A stretch of 64,000 nt of DNA from Clostridiales bacterium mt11 (GTDB lineage Bacteria > Bacillota > Clostridia > Tissierellales > Tepidimicrobiaceae). The notes under the pieces were generated by a model that did no database searches, was not told the origin of the DNA, and saw only the letters and a program-made list of their open reading frames with translations. The position numbers and the translations under genes are program-made. The stretch covers positions 154,446 through 218,445 of the forward strand of contig LN874946.1 in assembly GCA_001282665.1 (NCBI GenBank), written 5' to 3'. This document shows, piece after piece, positions 7,938 to 16,574 of this stretch; position 1 is the first letter of the stretch; the number at the start of each line of letters is the position of its first letter.

Positions 7938-8845
7938 TGACTGATGTGAAAGATAGCAGATTGATTGAACAGGAGAAAAAAGATTTGGAGATAATGAAAA
8001 AAGAACAAGAAGCTAACAGCTTTATAAAAAAGCTATTTAGAAATAAAACTGGGGTTATAGGTTTTATAATTATAGTACTTGTAATTTTTATGGCTATTTT
8101 TGCACCAGTATTATCACCAAATGATCCTACAGAGGTTAATTTAACAAAGGTATGTTTAAAGCCAGGAATAGATAGACATATTTTAGGGACAGATGAGTAC
8201 GGAAGGGACTTACTTAGCCGGATTATATATGGTTCAAGAATATCTATTGTAGTAGGTGTAGGGGCCACACTTTTAGGAGCTTTTCTTGGGATAGTTCTTG
8301 GACTGATTTCAGGATATAAGGGTGGAGTGATAGATACAATAATTATGAGAGTTATGGATGGTATGTTTGCTTTTCCATTTACACTTTTAGCCATAATACT
8401 CATGACTGTACTCGGTAGCGGCGTGAATAATGTAATATTTGCTATAGGTATTGCTAATATACCATATTATGCAAGGATAGTAAGGGGACAAGTTTTAATT
8501 GTTAAAGAGGAAGACTATTGTCAGGCAGTTAAAGCTTTAGGGGCTTCTAATTATAAGATAATAAAAGATCATATATTACCTAATATTGCTTCTCCTGTAA
8601 TCGTATATGCTACTTTAAATATAGCAGGAACGATTATTTCAGAGGCAGGACTTAGTTTCTTAGGTCTAGGGATTCAGCCACCAACTGCATCCTGGGGAAA
8701 TATTTTAAAGTCAGGGAAAGATTATTTGTTGACATCTCCCCATATTGCGACATTTTCTGGTTTAGCTATACTTATTACAGTTATTGGTTTTAATCTTTTT
8801 GGTGATGGAGTAAGGGATGCGTTAGATCCGAAAATGAATAAATAG
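7937..8845 (+). CDS. Peptide ABC transporter permease, DppC type
   Basis: A 302-residue permease with the cytosolic N-terminal extension and first helix of DppC/OppC, followed by GTDEYGRDLLSRIIYGSR, a signature of the family. The EAA-type loop reads QAVKALGASNYKIIKDHILP and the C-terminus has the SEAGLSFLGLG motif. It pairs with the DppB-type protein in the membrane. The ATG overlaps the previous stop by one base. Confidence 0.93.
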   Translation: MTDVKDSRLIEQEKKDLEIMKKEQEANSFIKKLFRNKTGVIGFIIIVLVIFMAIFAPVLSPNDPTEVNLTKVCLKPGIDRHILGTDEYGRDLLSRIIYGSRISIVVGVGATLLGAFLGIVLGLISGYKGGVIDTIIMRVMDGMFAFPFTLLAIILMTVLGSGVNNVIFAIGIANIPYYARIVRGQVLIVKEEDYCQAVKALGASNYKIIKDHILPNIASPVIVYATLNIAGTIISEAGLSFLGLGIQPPTASWGNILKSGKDYLLTSPHIATFSGLAILITVIGFNLFGDGVRDALDPKMNK

Positions 8846-8876
8846 ATCTAAATAATACAAAATGGTGGTGAAAAAA

Positions 8877-9881
8877 GTGAATGAGATATTATTAGAGGTC
8901 AAGAATTTACAAACATATTTTTATACATCTTCAGGAGTAGTCAAATCTGTAGATGGAGTTAGTTTTTTTCTAAATAAAGGAGAAACATTAGGAATTGTTG
9001 GAGAATCTGGTTCTGGAAAAAGCGTTACTGCCTCTTCTATAATGAGACTTATACCTTCACCTCCTGGAAAAATAGTAGGAGGAGAGATAATATTTGATGG
9101 AAAGGATATATTAGGATTATCACAAAAAGCATTATTAGATATAAGAGGAAAAGATATAGCCATGATTTTTCAAGATCCAATGACAGCATTAAATCCTGTA
9201 TTTACCATAGGACAACAGATAAGTGAAGCAATACTTGTTCATAGAAAGATGTCGAAGAAAGATGCCAAGAAACTTGCTATAAGAGCTTTGGAAGTCGTTG
9301 GAATACCAGATGCAGAATCAAGATATAAAAACTATCCTTTTGAATTTTCCGGAGGAATGAGGCAACGTGCTATGATAGCTATGGCAGTTGCATGTAATCC
9401 AAAGCTTTTAATTGCTGATGAACCTACAACTGCTTTGGATGTGACTATTCAGGCTCAAGTACTGGAACTTATGAAAGATTTACAAAAGGAATTGAATACA
9501 TCTATTCTTATAATTACCCATGATTTAGGAGTAGTATGGGAAATGGCCGATTATGTTATGGTTATGTATGCTGGTAAAACTGTTGAATATACAGATACAG
9601 TAAATTTATATAAAAATCCTAGACATCCATATACTTGGGGACTTTTGGATTCTATACCAAAGAGGAGTAGTGAAAAAAATGAACCTTTAAATACTATAGA
9701 GGGCAATCCTCCCGATTTAAGAAATACTGGAACAGGTTGTAATTTTGCAGCTAGATGTCCTTATGAAAAAGACATATGCACTAAAAAACAGCCACCACTT
9801 ATAGAGTTAGAGCCAAATCACATTGTTGCTTGTCATTTCCAAACAAAGAAAGAAACTCTTAAGAGAAGGAGTGAGATATGA
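8877..9881 (+). CDS. Peptide ABC transporter ATP-binding protein, DppD type
   Basis: A 334-residue ABC ATPase with Walker A GESGSGKS, Q-loop FQDPMTALNP, signature FSGGMRQR, Walker B LLIADEPTTALD and H-loop ITHDLG. The C-terminal oligopeptide extension with the Cys-rich CNFAARCPYEKDIC segment is present, as usual in Dpp/Opp ATPases. The GTG at 8877 is chosen because GGTGGTGA lies five bases upstream; the in-frame ATG at 8862 has no ribosome site. It ends with an ATGA overlap with the next ATPase. Confidence 0.92.
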   Translation: MNEILLEVKNLQTYFYTSSGVVKSVDGVSFFLNKGETLGIVGESGSGKSVTASSIMRLIPSPPGKIVGGEIIFDGKDILGLSQKALLDIRGKDIAMIFQDPMTALNPVFTIGQQISEAILVHRKMSKKDAKKLAIRALEVVGIPDAESRYKNYPFEFSGGMRQRAMIAMAVACNPKLLIADEPTTALDVTIQAQVLELMKDLQKELNTSILIITHDLGVVWEMADYVMVMYAGKTVEYTDTVNLYKNPRHPYTWGLLDSIPKRSSEKNEPLNTIEGNPPDLRNTGTGCNFAARCPYEKDICTKKQPPLIELEPNHIVACHFQTKKETLKRRSEI

Positions 9882-10867
9882 TGAGTGGTCCTATACTAGA
9901 AGTAGAAAATTTGAAAAAGTATTTTCCCATAAATAGTGGGAAATTATTTGGTGATAAGGTTTATTTAAAGGCGGTAAATGGTGTAAGTTTTTCAATACAA
10001 AAGGGAAAAACTTTAGGGCTAATAGGTGAATCTGGTTGTGGAAAATCAACTATTGGGAAAGTTGTCATGGGGCTTTCAAAAGCAACATCAGGTAGCATTA
10101 AATATCAAGGCAAAGATATAAGTTCTTATAATGTAAAAGAAATAAAGGAATTTCGCAGAAATGTGCAAATGATTTTCCAAGATCCATATTCGTCATTGGA
10201 CCCCAAAAAAAGAATAAGTTATGCAGTTCAAGAGCCTTTATATATACACAATATAGGAACCCCTAAGGAAAGACTTGAGAAAGCAAAAGAACTGCTGGAA
10301 ACGGTAGGACTTAGCTATTATCATATGAATAGATATCCTCATGAATTTAGTGGAGGACAGAGACAAAGAATAAATATAGCTAGAGCACTAACTTTAAATC
10401 CCGAGCTATTGGTATGTGATGAGCCTACGTCGGCTTTAGATGTATCCATACAGGCTCAAGTACTAAACCTTTTTAAGCAGCTACAAGAAAAATTCGGGTT
10501 AACATATTTGTTTATCTCTCATAGTCTAAATGTAGTTAAGTATTTAAGCGATGACATTGCAGTAATGTATCTTGGGAAAATGGTAGAATTGGGAGATTCC
10601 AATGAGGTATATAAAAGACCACTTCACCCTTATACACAAGCTCTTTTTTCTGCAATACCTACAGAAGATCCAACTGTAAAAGTTGATAGAATAATGTTGA
10701 AAGGTGAAGTACCAAGTCCATTAAATCCGCCTTCGGGATGTAAATTTCATAACAGATGTTCCTATGCTAAGGATATTTGTAAAGAAGAATCTCCAGAATT
10801 AATGGAAGTTGAAAAGAACCATAAAGTTGCATGCCATATATATAGAAATGGCTGGACATCAATGTAA
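9878..10867 (+). CDS. Peptide ABC transporter ATP-binding protein, DppF type
   Basis: The second ABC ATPase (329 residues) of the importer. It has Walker A GESGCGKST, Q-loop FQDPYSSLDP, signature FSGGQRQR, Walker B LLVCDEPTSALD and the C-terminal CKFHNRCSYAKDIC segment. The longer N-terminal loop before Walker A (PINSGKLFGDKVY) is typical of DppF/OppF. It should form a heterodimer with the DppD-type protein to power import. The start overlaps the previous stop in ATGATGA, and AAGGAG precedes it. Confidence 0.92.
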   Translation: MMSGPILEVENLKKYFPINSGKLFGDKVYLKAVNGVSFSIQKGKTLGLIGESGCGKSTIGKVVMGLSKATSGSIKYQGKDISSYNVKEIKEFRRNVQMIFQDPYSSLDPKKRISYAVQEPLYIHNIGTPKERLEKAKELLETVGLSYYHMNRYPHEFSGGQRQRINIARALTLNPELLVCDEPTSALDVSIQAQVLNLFKQLQEKFGLTYLFISHSLNVVKYLSDDIAVMYLGKMVELGDSNEVYKRPLHPYTQALFSAIPTEDPTVKVDRIMLKGEVPSPLNPPSGCKFHNRCSYAKDICKEESPELMEVEKNHKVACHIYRNGWTSM

Positions 10868-10882
10868 AGGAGAGAGGACAAA

Positions 10883-12136
10883 ATGATAGATAATGAATTG
10901 AAAAATGAATTATGGAAAGTTATAGATGAAAAAAACGAAGAATTGTTGAGATTATGTAGTCAGCTTATAGCAATTCCTACGGAGAATCCTCCTGGAAATA
11001 TGGAGAATATAACCTTATTTATTTGTGATTATTTAAAAGATAAAGGCATTTCCTATAAGGTTTTAAGACCAAAGGAAAATAAGCCAAATATAATAGCCAA
11101 TTATGGAAAAGAGAAAGGCATTAAGCTTTTGTTTAATGGACACTCAGATGTTGTACCAGCTGGAGATTTGAATAAATGGGATTTTGACCCGTTTTCTGGA
11201 GAAATAAGAGATGGGAAAATTCTAGGTAGAGGGACTTCTGACATGAAGGGCGGACTAGCATGTATATTATTTGTTATGGGAATTTTGAGAGAAAAGAGTA
11301 TACCTTTAAATGGGCAATTGATACTAACCGTAGTTCCAGATGAGGAGATAAGTGGAGATATGGGAACAAAGTGGTTGGTAGAAGAGGAAATTGTTAATGG
11401 GGACTATTGTGTAGTTGCAGAGCCAACAGGATATGATAATTGTGAAGTTGGACAAAAAGGTGCTTTATGGTTGAAGTTAACTGCAACAGGAGTTTCAGCC
11501 CATGGAAGTTTATCGCCTTATGTAGGAGAAAATGCCATAAGCAAACTCATGGGTGCATTAGATGAAATTCAGAAATTGACAGAGCTTCATGGAGAATATG
11601 AAGGCGAAGTTAAAAAAGTAATGTTAGAGTCTAAAAGGGTAGCTAAAAGGTGCTTAAAAGCTCCAAATGTAGAAAATATATTAGATCATATAACGGTAAA
11701 TATAGGTGAAATTCACGGTGGTACAAAGGCCAATATGGTTGCAGATCATGCAGAAGCTTGTATTGATATTAGGATACCTATAGGGATAAGTTCAAATGAG
11801 ATATTAGATAGAGTTGATAAAATAATAGAAGATTTAGGTGGAGGAATCACATACACTTATAGTTGGAGATCTGAACCCAACTATGTTTCTATAAATAACC
11901 AATTGGTTAAATCGGTTAAAGCTAATGCAAAGGATGTGTTGAATATGGATATAACCGCAACATATCAATGGGCTTCTAGTGATGCCAGGTATTTCAGATA
12001 CAAAGGTATTCCAACTATACAATATGGTCCTGCTAACACAGAAGGAATTCATTCATACAATGAAACGGTGGATATAAAGGATTTGATAAGTTCAGCTAAA
12101 GTATATACTGGTATAATTTTAGATCTTCTTCAATAA
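10883..12136 (+). CDS. M20 family metallopeptidase (ArgE/DapE/acylase-like)
   Basis: A 417-residue cytoplasmic hydrolase with all M20 metal and catalytic positions visible: H87 and D89 in FNGHSDVVP, D120 in GTSDMKGG, E154-E155 in VVPDEEISG, E180 in AEPTGY and H390 in EGIHSYNE. A dimerisation domain lies roughly at residues 195-310. Such enzymes cleave N-acyl or peptide bonds next to a free carboxylate. Next to a peptide importer it most likely trims the imported compound. The exact substrate (acyl amino acid, dipeptide or succinyl compound) is not determined. Confidence 0.9.
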   Translation: MIDNELKNELWKVIDEKNEELLRLCSQLIAIPTENPPGNMENITLFICDYLKDKGISYKVLRPKENKPNIIANYGKEKGIKLLFNGHSDVVPAGDLNKWDFDPFSGEIRDGKILGRGTSDMKGGLACILFVMGILREKSIPLNGQLILTVVPDEEISGDMGTKWLVEEEIVNGDYCVVAEPTGYDNCEVGQKGALWLKLTATGVSAHGSLSPYVGENAISKLMGALDEIQKLTELHGEYEGEVKKVMLESKRVAKRCLKAPNVENILDHITVNIGEIHGGTKANMVADHAEACIDIRIPIGISSNEILDRVDKIIEDLGGGITYTYSWRSEPNYVSINNQLVKSVKANAKDVLNMDITATYQWASSDARYFRYKGIPTIQYGPANTEGIHSYNETVDIKDLISSAKVYTGIILDLLQ

Positions 12137-12160
12137 TTGACTTCAAAAGAGGTGTTAAAA

Positions 12161-13306
12161 ATGTTTCTATTAAAAAACTGTAATATTTTCGATTCTCTAA
12201 AAGGTCAGTTTTTTTTAAGCGATATTCTAGTAGAAGGTAGTAAGATAAAAAGTATTAAGAAAAATATAATTGTGGATAATTTAGATACCCATGTTATTGA
12301 TGTAAAAGGAAATGTAGTATGTCCTGGATTTATAGATGCTCATAGCCACATAGGAATGTGGACATTGAATGATAGTGGAAATGATGCAAATGAATGTGTA
12401 AAACCTTTGACGCCAGCACTAAGAGCTATAGATGGATTAAATCCTTATGATGAAGCCTTCAAGGATGCTTATTCATCAGGTATAACAACAGCTATGATAT
12501 GTCCCGGAAGTGGAAATGTTATAGGGGGACAAGCTGCTATTATTAAAACCTATGGTACTAGTGTTGAAGATATGATTATAAAAAGTCCTGCTGCCATGAA
12601 AATTGCTTTTGGAGAAAATCCCAAAAATGTCTATTCAGCTCAAAAAAAATCTCCAAGCAGTAGAATGGCTACTGCATTTCTCATAAAAGAAATGCTAAAA
12701 AAAGCAGAAAGGTACTATGAGGAAGAAAGAAACGGGTTGAATCATGAATATGATGAGGAGCTGAAGGCGTTTTTACCTGTATTCAATGGTGATATGCCTT
12801 TGAAGATACATGTTCATAGATTAGATGATATAATGACGGCTATAAGAATTACAGAAGAGTTTCAAATTGATTATACATTAGATCACTGTACAGAAGGATA
12901 TTTGGCAGTAGATTATATTAAAGAAAAATATGTTCCAGTTATGCTGGGACCATTGTTTTCTTTTGCTACCAAAGTAGAAACTAGAAATGCCAGTGCAGAA
13001 GCTCCAAGAATTTTCAATGATAAGGGAATTTTAATATCCCTTATATCTGATCATCCTTTTATGAACTGTAAGTTTTTACCTTTATATGCAGGTCTATTAT
13101 CTAGATATGGACTTGATATGGTAGATGGTCTAAAGGCTCTTACAATTAATCCTGCAAAAGCATTGAATATAGATGATAGAGTTGGTAGCCTCGAAGAGGA
13201 AAAGGATGCGGATTTGGTAGTGTTTAATGGAGAACCTTTGGAAACTACTACAAAGGTACTTTTAACAATTATTAACGGTAATATTGTATACAAAGATTTG
13301 GATTGA
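12161..13306 (+). CDS. Metal-dependent amidohydrolase (imidazolonepropionase-related), apparently complete active site
   Basis: A 381-residue amidohydrolase of the COG1228-like group. The N-terminal beta-sandwich leads into GFIDAHSH, with metal ligands H61 and H63. Further expected ligands are kept: the HVH at 217-219, H242 in DHCTEGY and D297 in ISDHP. The PGSGNVIGGQ loop and the NPAKAL plus GSLEEEKDADLVVF tail are typical. The enzyme should hydrolyse a cyclic amide or amide-like bond. The ATG at 12161 follows GAGGTG by seven bases; an in-frame TTG at 12137 lacks a ribosome site. It is paired with a diverged paralogue directly downstream. Confidence 0.88.
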   Translation: MFLLKNCNIFDSLKGQFFLSDILVEGSKIKSIKKNIIVDNLDTHVIDVKGNVVCPGFIDAHSHIGMWTLNDSGNDANECVKPLTPALRAIDGLNPYDEAFKDAYSSGITTAMICPGSGNVIGGQAAIIKTYGTSVEDMIIKSPAAMKIAFGENPKNVYSAQKKSPSSRMATAFLIKEMLKKAERYYEEERNGLNHEYDEELKAFLPVFNGDMPLKIHVHRLDDIMTAIRITEEFQIDYTLDHCTEGYLAVDYIKEKYVPVMLGPLFSFATKVETRNASAEAPRIFNDKGILISLISDHPFMNCKFLPLYAGLLSRYGLDMVDGLKALTINPAKALNIDDRVGSLEEEKDADLVVFNGEPLETTTKVLLTIINGNIVYKDLD

Positions 13307-13320
13307 TTGGAGGATTGGAA

Positions 13321-14463
13321 ATGTTACTATTAAAAAATGGGAAAATATTTACAATGGCAGACAGGCAAGTCATTTATGGTGATATATTAATAGATAAAGG
13401 TAAAATTATTGATATAAATAGTTCTATACATGCAGAAGATGCACTAGTTTTTGATGTGAGAAATCATATTGTTGTCCCTGGTTTTATTGATGGACATTGC
13501 CATGCAGGTATAATTGAAGGCGGAGTAGGAAGCGTGGGAAATGATATGGAGGAAGCAAATGACACTTTAAGCCCTGAGCTTCTCACAGAAGATGGGATAA
13601 ATATTAGAGATTGTGCCTTTGAAGCTGGAGTTAGAGCTGGTATCACGACAGTATCTGTTACACCGGGAGAATCCAATGTCATAGGAGGTAAATCATGTGT
13701 GATAAAAACTTATGGGACAACATTGGAAGAAAGAATGGTGAAATCCTCTTCTACTTTAAATATTTCTATTGGAGAATTTGTCAAAAGGCTTGATAATGTG
13801 AGGGTAGAGATGCCTAGATCTAGGATGGCTATCACATATATGATAAGAAGTTTTCTAAATAGAGCTAAGAAATACTATGAAGAAACTAAAAATGGGAATG
13901 TAGATAGGAATACTTTTAATGAAAAATATGAAAGTGTTAAGTCTATATTTATGAAAGATACAAAGGTAGAGATATGTGCGCATAAGGTTCAGGATATACA
14001 AACAGCATTGAGATTGAAAGAAGAATTTGATTTTGATTTGATATTGACTTATTGTACAGAAGCTTATTTGATTGAAGACCAAATAGATAAAAGTATTCCT
14101 TTGATGTTAGGACCATATTTAACTGATAAATCAAATTTTGAAATAAATAATAGAAATTCTAGTTCCCCAGCTAATTTTTCTAGCAAGGGATTTAATACTT
14201 GTCTTATTACAAATCATCCAGATGTTCCTTTGGATTTTTTACCTATATGTGGGGCTATAGCAATTAAGGATGGAATAAGTTTTGAGGATGCACTTAAGTC
14301 AATAACTATAAATCCTGCAAAAGCTTTAGGTATAGATAATAGAGTAGGCAGTATTGAAATAGGGAAGGATGCAGATATTGCTGTGTTTGATGGAGATCCT
14401 TTTAAAGCTAGAACTAAAACGTGCTTCACTATAGTTGATGGTGAAATTGCTTATAGGAGATGA
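13321..14463 (+). CDS. Amidohydrolase paralogue with altered metal-site residues
   Basis: This 380-residue protein aligns end to end with the preceding amidohydrolase, sharing the PGxxNVIGG loop, SRMA, NPAKALGI and GSIEIGKDADIAVF. It keeps the first HxH (H59 and H61 in DGHCHAG) and H221. However, the position matching H242 is Tyr244 (TYCTEAY) and that matching D297 is Asn298 (ITNHP). Both are normally metal or catalytic ligands, so activity may be lost or changed. It may instead serve as a partner subunit. The ATG at 13321 follows GGAGG. No frame damage is seen, so it appears to be kept under selection. Confidence 0.85.
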   Translation: MLLLKNGKIFTMADRQVIYGDILIDKGKIIDINSSIHAEDALVFDVRNHIVVPGFIDGHCHAGIIEGGVGSVGNDMEEANDTLSPELLTEDGINIRDCAFEAGVRAGITTVSVTPGESNVIGGKSCVIKTYGTTLEERMVKSSSTLNISIGEFVKRLDNVRVEMPRSRMAITYMIRSFLNRAKKYYEETKNGNVDRNTFNEKYESVKSIFMKDTKVEICAHKVQDIQTALRLKEEFDFDLILTYCTEAYLIEDQIDKSIPLMLGPYLTDKSNFEINNRNSSSPANFSSKGFNTCLITNHPDVPLDFLPICGAIAIKDGISFEDALKSITINPAKALGIDNRVGSIEIGKDADIAVFDGDPFKARTKTCFTIVDGEIAYRR

Positions 14464-14467
14464 GTAT

Positions 14468-15136
14468 ATGAAAAGAGTGGCAACTATAACTATAGGTCAA
14501 TCCCCTAGAGTTGATTTAGTTCCAGAAATATCAAAACTTATGAGGGATGATATTAAAATGGTGGAATATGGTATTCTTGATCCCTATACGTATGAGGAAG
14601 CGGAAAATATATTTAGACCAAGTAAAGGTGACAATGTACTAGTTAGCAGAATGAGGGATGGTAGACAGATAGATATGAAGGAAGAATTAGTACCAGCTCT
14701 TATCCAAAAATGTATAAATAATATTGAAAGAGAAGGAATAAATATTATATTTTTATTATGTACAGGAAAGTTTCCTAAATTTGAACATAAAGGACTTCTT
14801 TTAGAACCTTTTTCATTACTACACTCAATAGTTAAAGATGTAGCTAGTGGAAAGATTGGGGTTATTGTTCCAGATAGTTCTCAAATAGATCAGTCAATTG
14901 AATATTGGAAGGAAGGAGGAAATGAGATTTTTGTAAGAGCTGTTTCTCCGTATAAAAATTTCTTTGACAATATAGAAAAAGAAGCATTGAATTTTAAAAG
15001 GGAGGAATTGTCTTTAATAGTGCTGGATTGCATGGGGTATTCTTTGGAGATGAAGGAAAAAGTTAAAGAAACAACGGGAAAAACAGTTTTGTTACCTAGA
15101 ATACTTATGGCAAATCTTTTGGAAGAATTGGCATAA
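14468..15136 (+). CDS. AroM family protein
   Basis: A 222-residue soluble protein beginning MKRVATITIGQSPRVDLVPEI, the N-terminal signature of AroM. Two cysteines sit in conserved-looking positions: C98 in FLLCTGKF and C188 in LDCMGYS. The function of AroM is unknown even in E. coli. The start at 14468 has AGGAGATGAG just upstream, overlapping the end of the amidohydrolase gene, so the genes are tightly coupled. Its place in the run with DUF1177 and the peptide importer repeats an arrangement I know from other genomes. The aromatic-pathway name should not be read as function. Confidence 0.85.
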   Translation: MKRVATITIGQSPRVDLVPEISKLMRDDIKMVEYGILDPYTYEEAENIFRPSKGDNVLVSRMRDGRQIDMKEELVPALIQKCINNIEREGINIIFLLCTGKFPKFEHKGLLLEPFSLLHSIVKDVASGKIGVIVPDSSQIDQSIEYWKEGGNEIFVRAVSPYKNFFDNIEKEALNFKREELSLIVLDCMGYSLEMKEKVKETTGKTVLLPRILMANLLEELA

Positions 15137-15158
15137 ATCAATTGTGGAGGGGATAAAT

Positions 15159-16499
15159 ATGAAGAAAAAACCTATTACTATGGATATTATCAATAGATGT
15201 TCAAAGTATTATACAAATGATAAAAATAATAAAGTATATTCAGATGCAGTTATGAGAAATGGTCTTGTAGAAGTTAGTTTAAACTATGATTCCATCAGAA
15301 ATATGCATTTCAATTTTTCTCATGAAATAGAAGTTGGAAAAGTTACATCTCAGAATAAAACTGCAAGATGTTGGATGTTTGCAGCTCTAAATGTAATAAG
15401 GTATGGTATTTCTCATAGTTTAAGAATGAGAGAAGTAGACTTTCAATTATCTCAAAACTATATATACTTTTGGGATAAGTTAGAAAAGTCAAATCTATTT
15501 TTAGAAAATATCATAGAGACTATGGATAGAGAATTATCCGATCACGAAGTAGCAGGTCTATTAAAAGATCCCCAAGGTGATTGTGGTCAATGGGATATGT
15601 TTGCCAAACTTATAGAGAAATACGGTATAGTTCCATTATATGCAATGCCTGAAACTCAAAGTGGCAAGGATTCAAAGATTATAAATGAAATAGTAAATGA
15701 AAGATTAAGACAAGGTGCAAAAGAACTTAGAAATATGAATAGAGATGGAAAATCAATAGAAGAAATTGAAGAACAAAAAGAATGTATTATTGTAGATATG
15801 TACAATATCATATGTCATTTTCTTGGAGAACCTCCAAAGAAATTTGATTTTGAATACCGGGATTTAGATGGAGTATTTCACAGGGATAAAGATATAACTC
15901 CATTGGAGTTTTATGACAAGTATTCTAAAGTTAAACCAATTGATTATATAAGTATAATAAATTTTCCAACAGAGGATAAACCCTTTGGAAATACCTATTC
16001 ATTAAAATACCTTGGAAGTGTAGTAGATGATGAGCCAATCAAATATTTAAATCTTGACATTGAAGTTTTAAGACAAGCTGCTATTGCACAAATTAAGGAT
16101 GGTGAACAGGTTATATTTGGATGTGATGTAGGAAAGATGTCCCATAGGGAATTAGGAATACTCGATACAAATTTGTATAATTATGAAGCAGTACTAAATA
16201 CTAACTTCAATATGACAAAAGAAGATAGACTTATGTATAGAGGTACGAGTTTAACACATGTTATGACCTTTACAGGTGTCAATATTGTGAATGGAAAGCC
16301 AAATAGATGGAAGATACAAAATAGTTGGGGTGAAGCAGAAGGAAATAAAGGATTTTATATTATGAGTGATGAATGGTTTGATGAATATGTATTTAAAGTC
16401 ATCATAAACAAAAAACATTTAAGCGAAGAAATATTGGAGCAATATGAAAAAACGCCAACAATACTTAGCCCTTGGGATCAAGTAGGCCCACTATTTTAA
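15159..16499 (+). CDS. C1-family aminopeptidase, bleomycin hydrolase/PepC type
   Basis: A 446-residue papain-fold cysteine peptidase of the BLMH/PepC family at the usual length. The oxyanion Gln and catalytic Cys71 are in SQNKTARCWMFAALN, His367 is in SLTHVMTFTG and Asn388 is in KIQNSWGE. The C-terminus ends SPWDQVGPLF, close to the family's typical tail. Members are hexameric, intracellular aminopeptidases of broad specificity. As the last gene of the cluster it would release amino acids from imported peptides. The ATG at 15159 follows GGAGGGG; an upstream in-frame GTG lies inside that ribosome-site region. Confidence 0.9.
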   Translation: MKKKPITMDIINRCSKYYTNDKNNKVYSDAVMRNGLVEVSLNYDSIRNMHFNFSHEIEVGKVTSQNKTARCWMFAALNVIRYGISHSLRMREVDFQLSQNYIYFWDKLEKSNLFLENIIETMDRELSDHEVAGLLKDPQGDCGQWDMFAKLIEKYGIVPLYAMPETQSGKDSKIINEIVNERLRQGAKELRNMNRDGKSIEEIEEQKECIIVDMYNIICHFLGEPPKKFDFEYRDLDGVFHRDKDITPLEFYDKYSKVKPIDYISIINFPTEDKPFGNTYSLKYLGSVVDDEPIKYLNLDIEVLRQAAIAQIKDGEQVIFGCDVGKMSHRELGILDTNLYNYEAVLNTNFNMTKEDRLMYRGTSLTHVMTFTGVNIVNGKPNRWKIQNSWGEAEGNKGFYIMSDEWFDEYVFKVIINKKHLSEEILEQYEKTPTILSPWDQVGPLF

Positions 16500-16503
16500 A
16501 GAT

Positions 16504-16563
16504 AGGTATAAAATAGGTTTCCATTGAAGCATTTTAATAATTAAAGAAGCCTATTTTATACCT
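16504..16563. terminator. Probable bidirectional terminator between peptidase and pucR-like gene
   Basis: Fourteen-base perfect inverted arms (16504-16517 and 16550-16563) with a 32-base AT-rich loop lie between two convergent stops. The long loop makes it less certain than a compact hairpin. Confidence 0.55.
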
Positions 16564-16574
16564 TATATGATAAA

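Noticed and set aside
7909..8403. A 164-codon open frame on the minus strand across dppB/dppC
   Set aside because: It is opposite two well-conserved permease genes, has no ribosome site and its composition mirrors the membrane helices of the other strand.
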